In this document: positions 1 through 4,428 of the stretch, piece by piece | Layout of the letters: each line of letters starts with the position of its first letter | Position numbering within the stretch: position 1 is the first letter of the stretch | NCBI GenBank assembly: GCA_030630445.1 | Contig: DAOVNC010000277.1 | Coordinates: 1-5,063 of the forward strand | DNA length: 5,063 nt | Direction of reading: 5' to 3' | Origin: Kiritimatiellales bacterium | Lineage (GTDB): Bacteria; Verrucomicrobiota; Kiritimatiellia; Kiritimatiellales; Pontiellaceae | Notes under the pieces: model-generated | What the model was told of the DNA's origin: nothing | The model's input: the letters and a program-made list of their open reading frames with translations, nothing else | Database searches by the model: none | Program-made: the position numbers and the translations under genes

Positions 1-212
1 CCGCGAAGCTGTTTTTCGCTCATGTTGTACTGGTGGCGCAGACGCTGCTTTTCCATCAGCTGGCGGCCGTAGTCGGACTGCTTGCCGCGACGGCGGCTCG
101 GGCCGTGCTGTCCCGGCGGGTTCGGGCGACGTTCCAGAAATTTTTCGGATTTCGGGGAAAGGGCCACGCCCAAACGGCGCGCCTTCTTTATTTTTGGTCC
201 AGTATATTTCAT
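1..212 (-). CDS. rpsD: 30S ribosomal protein S4, 5' part (runs off the left edge)
   Basis: Ribosomal protein S4 binds 16S rRNA early in assembly of the small subunit and helps maintain decoding fidelity. Seventy codons are visible. They begin MKYTGPK and continue through ERRPNPPGQHG, the RRRGKQSDYGRQL stretch, and EKQRLRHQYNMSEKQL, all hallmarks of the S4 N-terminal region. About two thirds of a usual S4 of roughly 200 residues, including the S4 RNA-binding domain, lies beyond the window. The cysteines that bind zinc in some S4 proteins are absent, so this is the zinc-free type. The ATG at 210-212 is supported by an AAAAGGAG Shine-Dalgarno sequence at 217-224, four bases upstream. In many bacteria S4 regulates its own mRNA, and the long structured leader here is compatible with that. 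The family assignment is secure. Confidence 0.96.
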   Translation of the reverse strand, partial: MKYTGPKIKKARRLGVALSPKSEKFLERRPNPPGQHGPSRRRGKQSDYGRQLMEKQRLRHQYNMSEKQLR

Positions 213-372
213 TTTTCTCCTTTTCTGTTCCCGCTTGCATCCTTCTGAATTAAGCCGGTTCTACCGGCCGCCCATTTGTAGTGTTCGAGCCTGGGCGCTC
301 GCCCCGCACCGTGCGGTATTTGTTCTTTTGGCGATGATCCTTCCGTAGGGATTCCGTTTTACGGGAAACAAG
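213..372 (-). promoter_or_regulatory. Structured 5' leader of rpsD, candidate S4 autoregulatory RNA
   Basis: About 160 nt separate the predicted transcription start (near 372) from the rpsD ATG, and they contain several perfect short hairpins. In order of transcription there are: a 4-bp stem at 354-364, competing with a 5-bp pairing of 360-364 with 343-347; a 5-bp stem with a 3-nt loop at 304-316; a 5-bp stem at 293-304; and a 6-bp stem with a 3-nt loop at 254-268. Bases 269-273 could also pair with 293-297, giving an alternative to the 293-304 hairpin. No hairpin is followed by a run of U, so transcription attenuation is not evident. The AAAAGGAG ribosome site at 217-224 is the last element. 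S4 feedback on its own mRNA is known in other bacteria; its action here is inferred from structure and position only. Confidence 0.5.
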
Positions 373-378
373 CGGGCA

Positions 379-406
379 TTTATATAGAATCGACCCAGCG
401 AGTCAA
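379..406 (-). promoter_or_regulatory. Sigma-70-type promoter for rpsD
   Basis: Read on the minus strand, TTGACT (401-406) matches the -35 consensus at five of six positions and TATAAA (379-384) matches the -10 at five of six, with a 16-bp spacer. Transcription would start near 372 and run into rpsD. An inverted repeat, GTCAA-N6-TTGAC (402-417), overlaps the -35 element and could be an operator. The promoter lies just past the stop codon of the toxin gene. Confidence 0.7.
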
Positions 407-432
407 CCCCGTTTGACCGTAAAGATTTCCAG

Positions 433-894
433 TTATTTCAGGAGCCGGGGGTCGAACTCGAAGGGTTCGGGCGCACCCATCTTCAGCTTGCCGAAACTCG
501 GGTGCTTCGGGTTGATCAGATAGTTGCCTTCGCCCGGCACCAGCACACTGGGAACCTTTAGGACAACAGACAGGGTTGCGGCCACCCATGCGTCGCCCAT
601 GCGCTGCGTCGAACAGGAGGGAGGTGTTTCACGCCAGTTTCCGGGGAGCGACTGCAAATCCAGATTCCGAACAAGCCGCGTGTCGAAGCGAACGGGAATG
701 CACAGGTATTCATCCATCAAATAGTCGTCGTCCATATGCACCAGAATTTCGAGTGCGGCCAGCGCCTTCGATTCGGCGGCATATGCCATGGACGTTCCAA
801 CTGAATTCCAGCGGCCTCCGAAGAGCCGCCCCCCCTCGCCTGAAAACGCGTCGGCCACATGGTGTGGTTTGACGATGCGCCAAACTGTTGGCAT
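433..894 (-). CDS. RES-domain toxin of a Xre/RES toxin-antitoxin module
   Basis: The 153-residue protein is a full-length RES domain. Characterised members of this family (MbcT, ParT and Xre-RES toxins) attack NAD+ by phosphorolysis, hydrolysis or ADP-ribosyl transfer, so this is probably a cytoplasmic NAD+-depleting toxin. Family features visible are WRI at residues 5-7, GGRWN at 26-30, AYAAES at 37-42, ALEILVH at 47-53, VPSVLVP at 114-120 and NYLINPKHP at 124-132. The conserved arginine, glutamate and serine that name the family therefore appear to be present (R28, E49, S116), and nothing suggests inactivation. The ATG shares its last base with the antitoxin's TGA stop, which implies translational coupling. 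No strong ribosome site precedes it. No terminator is visible after the stop, so transcripts might continue towards rpsD. The exact chemistry of this member is inferred. Confidence 0.92.
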   Translation of the reverse strand: MPTVWRIVKPHHVADAFSGEGGRLFGGRWNSVGTSMAYAAESKALAALEILVHMDDDYLMDEYLCIPVRFDTRLVRNLDLQSLPGNWRETPPSCSTQRMGDAWVAATLSVVLKVPSVLVPGEGNYLINPKHPSFGKLKMGAPEPFEFDPRLLK

Positions 895-1403
895 CAGGAA
901 AAGACCCCGTATTCAATCCGACCGAGAAGGTTGAACACCTCTTGGCAGCCCAATTCGGTATCCGCATAATCAAGCGGAGGCCTGCCGTCGAAATACGAGC
1001 GAGGTGCCTTCAGCCAGCGCAGGGCGCGCTCCTTGTTCCCCAACACTTCAATCGCACGCGCCAGCAAACGCGAAACCCGTGCCATCCGCTCGGACTGGTC
1101 GGCAGTCAACCGGCCATCTTGTATTTTCCGGATAAGCGTCCGCTCCGCCACCCCGGCAATTCGCGCCAGCTCCTTGCGGCTGATCTCCAGCTCCCGGCCG
1201 AGGGCATCGACGATGCCCGCAGGCAACCCTTCCTTCAACTCAGCCACCTGCCCCAGCACATGGTCGGACTTGAAGCCGACAATCTTAAGTTCCGGATTTT
1301 TATGCGAGGGAACGCTCAATGAGACCTCGTATTTCAGCGCGGCTTCCTTCACGGAAACCTCCTCGACCTTCCACGTATATTCGGCTTTTCGGATCTTTTT
1401 CAC
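894..1403 (-). CDS. Xre/MbcA/ParS-type antitoxin with DUF2384 toxin-binding domain
   Basis: The 169-residue protein is the antitoxin partner of the RES toxin. A helix-turn-helix lies at about residues 72-95 (ISRKELARIAGVAERTLIRK). A DUF2384-type C-terminal domain occupies about 112-169, with ALRWLKAP at 127-134, the GRPPLD turn at 140-145 and the terminal LLGRIEYGVFS. In characterised homologues this end caps the toxin's NAD+ pocket while the helix-turn-helix binds the operon's operator. Residues 1-60 are charged and probably strand-rich, and I do not recognise them as a named domain. The start is GTG at 1401-1403, preceded by AGAGGTGG at 1408-1415; no other good start lies nearby. The gene is first in the operon, as usual for this family, and its TGA overlaps the toxin ATG by one base. 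Autorepression is likely given the paired palindromes in the promoter. Confidence 0.92.
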   Translation of the reverse strand: MKKIRKAEYTWKVEEVSVKEAALKYEVSLSVPSHKNPELKIVGFKSDHVLGQVAELKEGLPAGIVDALGRELEISRKELARIAGVAERTLIRKIQDGRLTADQSERMARVSRLLARAIEVLGNKERALRWLKAPRSYFDGRPPLDYADTELGCQEVFNLLGRIEYGVFS

Positions 1404-1418
1404 AGTACCACCTCTCTA

Positions 1419-1452
1419 TGTCATATGGCATTATTCACATTGCCATTTGGCA
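1419..1452. promoter_or_regulatory. Tandem palindromic operators of the toxin-antitoxin promoter
   Basis: Two 12-bp palindromes share the form TGCCA-NN-TGRCA. The perfect one is at 1441-1452 (minus strand TGCCAAATGGCA) and a one-mismatch copy is at 1419-1430 (TGCCATATGACA). Their centres are 22 bp apart, about two helical turns, so two bound dimers would sit on the same face of the DNA. The first fills most of the spacer and touches the -35; the second touches the downstream edge of the -10. This is what autorepression by the Xre antitoxin would need. Binding is inferred, not shown. Confidence 0.65.
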
Positions 1453-1457
1453 GTCAA
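1430..1457 (-). promoter_or_regulatory. Promoter of the antitoxin-toxin operon
   Basis: On the minus strand, TTGACT (1452-1457) and AATAAT (1430-1435) are separated by 16 bp and each match the sigma-70 consensus at five of six positions. Transcription would begin near 1423, about 20 nt before the antitoxin GTG. A strong ribosome site (AGAGGTGG, 1408-1415) follows. The promoter elements are interleaved with two operator-like palindromes. Confidence 0.65.
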
Positions 1458-1481
1458 TCATTTTTACACCCATCGGAATGC

Positions 1482-1544
1482 TTGATTTCGCAGGATTACA
1501 GAATAAAGTCGACTTTCATTCAGCAAAGAAAGAGGGACGAAACC
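1482..1544 (+). promoter_or_regulatory. Weak candidate promoter and ribosome site for the phosphofructokinase gene
   Basis: TTGATT (1482-1487) and TAAAGT (1504-1509) are spaced 16 bp apart and could form a plus-strand promoter, but the -10 matches consensus at only four of six positions. GAGGG at 1532-1536 is a plausible Shine-Dalgarno sequence eight bases before the ATG at 1545. The promoter call is tentative. The ribosome site is better supported and decides the start. Confidence 0.3.
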
Positions 1545-2771
1545 ATGGCAACGAAAAAAACGATTGAAGGCAACATGCTCATCGCCCAGAGCGGCGGCCC
1601 AACAGCGGTGATCAACCAGAGCTTGATTGGCGCGATATTGGAGGCAAAGAAGCACACGGCCATCAAAAACATCTACGGTGCACTCCACGGCATCCAGGGC
1701 ATTCTCGACGAAAACCTGATCGACCTGAAAAAGGAAACGAAGGCCACACTCGAAACGGTGGCCAACACACCCTCCTCCGCACTCGGCTCCGTGCGGCGTA
1801 AACCGACCCCCGCCGACTGCACCGCGATTTTTCAGGTATTGGAAAAATATAACGTACGCTACTTCTTCTACATCGGAGGCAACGACTCCGCCGAAACCAC
1901 GCACATCATCAACGAAGAAGCCAAGAAGGCAAGGTACCAGTTGCGCTGCTTCCACATCTGCAAAACCATCGACAACGACCTGCGGCAAAACGACCACACC
2001 CCCGGCTTCGGCTCGGCCGGCAAGTTCGTGGCCCAGGCCTTCATGGGCGACAACCTCGACAACCGCGCGCTCGGCGGCGTGAAGATCAACGTCGTCATGG
2101 GGCGCCACGCCGGCTTTCTCACCGCGGCCTCCGCCCTCGCCCGCCAGGACGAAACCGATGGCCCCCACCTCGTCTACCTCCCCGAACGCCCCTTCGCCAT
2201 GGGCCGCTTCATCAAGGATGTCAAAGCCGTGCATAAAAAACTGGGCCGTTGCGTGATTGCCGTCTCCGAGGGCATCTCCGATTCCAAAGGCCGGCCCATC
2301 GTCCTGAAGGCCGCCGCCACCAAAGAGGTCGACGCACACGGCAACGTGCAACTCAGCGGAACCGGCGCACTCGGCGACATCCTCGCGCAGGAAATCAAAA
2401 CCAAAACCAACATCACCCGCGTGCGCGCCGACACCTTCGGCTATCTCCAGCGCTCCTTCGCCGGATGCGTATCCGAAACCGATGCCAAGGAAGCGTTCGG
2501 TGTCGGTGCCACCGCCGTCAAGGAAGCCATCAGCGGGAACAAGGACGGCAGCATCGCCATCAAGCGCAAGCCGGGCAAAAAATATGCGGTCGAATTCAAG
2601 CGCGTCCCGCTCAAAAGCGTCGCCAAGGAAACGCAGCACATGCCCGACAAGTTCATCAACGCCGAAGGAAACCACGTCACCAAAGCCTTCATCGACTACG
2701 CCGCACCGATCATCGGAAAACTTCCGAAGGTTGGAAAGTTCAAGCGCGTGCCCGTCAAGAAGGTTGGTTAA
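1545..2771 (+). CDS. pfp: 6-phosphofructokinase, pyrophosphate-dependent type (diphosphate--fructose-6-phosphate 1-phosphotransferase)
   Basis: The 408-residue cytoplasmic enzyme should interconvert fructose 6-phosphate and fructose 1,6-bisphosphate, the committed step of glycolysis. With pyrophosphate as phosphoryl donor the reaction is reversible. The N-terminal phosphate-binding loop is AQSGGPTAVIN (residues 14-24). GGNDS is at 111-115, KTIDND at 140-145 with the catalytic aspartate, MGRHAGF at 185-191, LPERPF at 212-217 and SEG at 241-243. The lysine of KTIDND and the aspartate of GGND replace the two glycines of ATP-dependent enzymes, which points to PPi use. The asparagine, where most members carry aspartate, is a less usual form. 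The ATG at 1545 is chosen because GAGGG precedes it and MLIAQSGGP then falls near the N-terminus; an in-frame ATG at 1425 would add 40 residues read from the neighbouring promoter. The gene appears monocistronic and ends at a strong hairpin. Donor specificity is inferred from motifs. Confidence 0.9.
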   Translation: MATKKTIEGNMLIAQSGGPTAVINQSLIGAILEAKKHTAIKNIYGALHGIQGILDENLIDLKKETKATLETVANTPSSALGSVRRKPTPADCTAIFQVLEKYNVRYFFYIGGNDSAETTHIINEEAKKARYQLRCFHICKTIDNDLRQNDHTPGFGSAGKFVAQAFMGDNLDNRALGGVKINVVMGRHAGFLTAASALARQDETDGPHLVYLPERPFAMGRFIKDVKAVHKKLGRCVIAVSEGISDSKGRPIVLKAAATKEVDAHGNVQLSGTGALGDILAQEIKTKTNITRVRADTFGYLQRSFAGCVSETDAKEAFGVGATAVKEAISGNKDGSIAIKRKPGKKYAVEFKRVPLKSVAKETQHMPDKFINAEGNHVTKAFIDYAAPIIGKLPKVGKFKRVPVKKVG

Positions 2772-2797
2772 TCGATCGGCCATGGTTTCCCGCCAAG

Positions 2798-2823
2798 AAA
2801 ACGCGGCGTTTTTGCCGCGCTTT
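2798..2823. terminator. Bidirectional intrinsic terminator between convergent genes
   Basis: A perfect 6-bp GC stem, CGCGGC (2802-2807) with GCCGCG (2814-2819), encloses a GTTTTT loop. It is flanked by A-rich sequence on the left and CTTT on the right, so it can act from either side. It lies 26 bp after the phosphofructokinase stop and immediately after the stop of the convergent transporter gene (2825-2827). The T tracts outside the stem are short (three or four bases), so efficiency is uncertain. Confidence 0.65.
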
Positions 2824-2824
2824 C

Positions 2825-4246
2825 CTAATGCTCCACCGGAATGGAATCGATGGAAACCGTTGCGCGGCGATCGAGAAGATCGATGCTTTTCCAGCGGCTG
2901 GAACGGAAGCGCAGGATGAAACCGATCCCCAGAATAATGATGTAGAGCAAGGTCCACGCCCAACTGGCATAAACGCCCGCCTTAAACACAAATACAATGA
3001 CCAGTTGGCCCAGCACAAGAAAACCCCAGGCAACGGCCGACTGGAAATACATCACGAAATGGGTGTCGCCCGCGCCCTTGAGCGCGCCAGATATAATGAT
3101 GGCTGAAGCGTCGGCGGTTCCCCAGATGGCCAGCATTACGAGTAAAACGCGCACCATGGGCAACAGTTCCTCCAAGGGAACACTTCCGTGCGCATTCCCT
3201 TCAAAAACATGGGTGTAGACGGAGGGAAACAGCAGGAAGGTGCTCCCAATGAATACCGTATAGCCGACGCCAACCTTTAGTGCCAGCCAGCCCATGCGAC
3301 CGGCATAATCCGGCTGGTTGCGTCCGAGATACTGCCCCACCAAAATCGAAGCGGCCATGCCCACGCCAACCATCGGCATGAACGCAAGCAGATTGACGCT
3401 CAGAGCAATATTGCTGGCCACGTGCGCCACGGGTCCCATCCGACCAATAAGCATCACAAAAATGGTAAACGCCGCCACATCCAGGAACCAGTGCAGGCCG
3501 GACGGCAGGCCAAAGCGGATCATGCGCATAAACAGCCAGCGGTTGAACCGCAAGTTATGGATGGTTTTAAACTCGGTGTTGACGGTCTTGGAAAAGTAGA
3601 GAAGCGCAAAGATCAGCGGACTCGTCCACGAGCCGATCACGGTCGCCCACCCCGCCCCGGCGATACCCATCTCGGGGAAGCCCCACTTGCCGAAAATCAA
3701 CAGATAGTTAAGCAAAATATTCAGGCTGTTTGCGATAATGTTGCAGCTTAAAACAACAAAGGTTTTTCCCCGCCCCGAAAAAAAACTGCTGAGGGCGGAA
3801 CTCAGCACCATCCCGCCGCCACCCCAGATCAGGATCTTGAAATATTCTTCCTCCAGTGCCAGCACCTCTGCGCCATGACCACTAATCCGCAGGAACCATA
3901 GCCCAACCGGAACAAGCGCAATGATCAACGGAATCGAGAGCAGCGAAAAGAAAATGCCCTGCGCGGTGGCGCAGGCGCAACCCTCTTTATCGCCCGCGCC
4001 CCAGAACTGGGCCACAAACGTATTGGCAAACCCGGCCAGTGCCATAAAGCCGCAGACTAGCGTAAAGAACAAAATGCCGGACGGCAGCGACGCGCGGAAG
4101 GCTTCCTCGCTATACCACGAAAGGAAGAGCCGGTCGCAAAAATTCAGAACAGCAAACGTGCCCGAGCTGATAATCAGCGGCCAGGCAATCTGCATCAACT
4201 CCCGCCAGCCGCCGAACGGCCGGGACTCTGGTTCCATGGTTTGCAT
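2825..4246 (-). CDS. MATE family efflux transporter (NorM-like)
   Basis: The 473-residue inner-membrane protein has about twelve hydrophobic segments arranged as two six-helix halves, the usual size and layout of MATE exporters. These exchange cationic drugs, dyes or metabolites for Na+ or H+. Supporting sequence includes LMQIAWPLIISS at residues 17-28 opening helix 1, the acidic FCDRLFLSW segment at 36-44, the family signature AQFWGAGDKEG at 79-89, and the second-half counterpart ASILVGQYLGRNQPD. SGALKGAGDTHFVMYFQ near the C-terminal third is also typical of the family. Two starts are possible, ATG at 4244-4246 or ATG at 4235-4237; neither has a clear Shine-Dalgarno sequence. The upstream gene is a TatD-family hydrolase 179 bp away on the same strand, and the palindromes between them make co-transcription doubtful. 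The substrate cannot be read from sequence. Confidence 0.94.
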   Translation of the reverse strand: MQTMEPESRPFGGWRELMQIAWPLIISSGTFAVLNFCDRLFLSWYSEEAFRASLPSGILFFTLVCGFMALAGFANTFVAQFWGAGDKEGCACATAQGIFFSLLSIPLIIALVPVGLWFLRISGHGAEVLALEEEYFKILIWGGGGMVLSSALSSFFSGRGKTFVVLSCNIIANSLNILLNYLLIFGKWGFPEMGIAGAGWATVIGSWTSPLIFALLYFSKTVNTEFKTIHNLRFNRWLFMRMIRFGLPSGLHWFLDVAAFTIFVMLIGRMGPVAHVASNIALSVNLLAFMPMVGVGMAASILVGQYLGRNQPDYAGRMGWLALKVGVGYTVFIGSTFLLFPSVYTHVFEGNAHGSVPLEELLPMVRVLLVMLAIWGTADASAIIISGALKGAGDTHFVMYFQSAVAWGFLVLGQLVIVFVFKAGVYASWAWTLLYIIILGIGFILRFRSSRWKSIDLLDRRATVSIDSIPVEH

Positions 4247-4305
4247 AGGGCGCGCAATCTACGCGGAAACCGCTACGAGAAAAAGAAAAAGCGTCTGCAG
4301 CTCGT

Positions 4306-4331
4306 GGCATGGGCGTCCCGCCCATGGTGCC
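4306..4331. repeat. Palindromic repeat copy 1
   Basis: Arms CATGGGCG (4308-4315) and CGCCCATG (4319-4326) are perfect inverted repeats around a TCC loop. GGC at 4306-4308 and GCC at 4329-4331 can extend the stem past a small bulge. The core resembles copy 3, with the same ATGGGCG arm and 3-base loop. It could fold as a stable hairpin in DNA or RNA. No U tract follows directly on either strand, so it is not a standard terminator. Confidence 0.75.
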
Positions 4332-4371
4332 GCACCGCTCTGCTGCACCGTTCTCCGCACCATTCCACCGC

Positions 4372-4394
4372 AACGGGCGAGACGCCCGTTCTAC
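4372..4394. repeat. Palindromic repeat copy 2
   Basis: AACGGGCG (4372-4379) and CGCCCGTT (4383-4390) form a perfect 8-bp inverted repeat around an AGA loop, followed by CTAC (4391-4394) and preceded by CCGC. The same layout (CCGC, 8-base arm, AGA, 8-base arm, CTAC) occurs inside the TatD gene at 4557-4584. The two are therefore members of one interspersed family and not chance hairpins. Confidence 0.75.
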
Positions 4395-4404
4395 ATTCCG
4401 CGGC

Positions 4405-4428
4405 ATGGGCGGACCGCCCATCATTCTA
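4405..4428. repeat. Palindromic repeat copy 3, overlapping the TatD stop codon
   Basis: ATGGGCG (4405-4411) and CGCCCAT (4415-4421) form a perfect 7-bp inverted repeat around GAC, followed by CATTCTAC. The CTA at 4426-4428 in that tail is the complement of the TAG stop of the TatD-family gene, so the repeat abuts and overlaps its 3' end. The TTCTAC tail resembles that of copy 2. Confidence 0.7.

Larger units (their letters stand above)
4247..4425. other. Intergenic region filled by palindromic repeats
   Basis: This 179-bp gap separates the transporter from the TatD-family gene. Its half nearest TatD contains three palindromes, described separately. The half nearest the transporter has a pyrimidine-rich tract on the minus strand (complement of about 4277-4291), but I found no convincing promoter, ribosome site or terminator. 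Reading frames crossing the region encode repetitive peptides generated by the palindromes and are not considered genes. Confidence 0.6.

Noticed and set aside
254..268. Hairpin in the rpsD leader as an intrinsic terminator or attenuator
   Set aside because: The 6-bp stem is strong, but the sequence after it on the minus strand is TTAATTCAG, without a U tract.
325..364. Resemblance of the leader segment ending in GGAAGGATCAT to the 3' end of small-subunit rRNA
   Set aside because: The match is short and gapped, and S4 contacts the 5' domain of 16S rRNA and not its 3' end, so mimicry of this part is not a supported explanation.
213..432. tRNA or small RNA gene in the gap upstream of rpsD
   Set aside because: No cloverleaf with an acceptor stem and T-loop could be assembled. 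The promoter and hairpins are better explained as the rpsD leader.
1425..1544. Upstream ATG that would lengthen the phosphofructokinase by 40 residues
   Set aside because: It lies within the toxin-antitoxin promoter, has no clear ribosome site, and adds sequence unlike the family. The ATG at 1545 has GAGGG before it and gives the expected N-terminus.
1464..2963. Long minus-strand open frame opposite the phosphofructokinase gene
   Set aside because: It is antisense to a clear PFK-family protein with all its motifs. The predicted product is a low-complexity Gly/Val/Phe/Asp-rich sequence typical of a shadow frame in GC-rich DNA.
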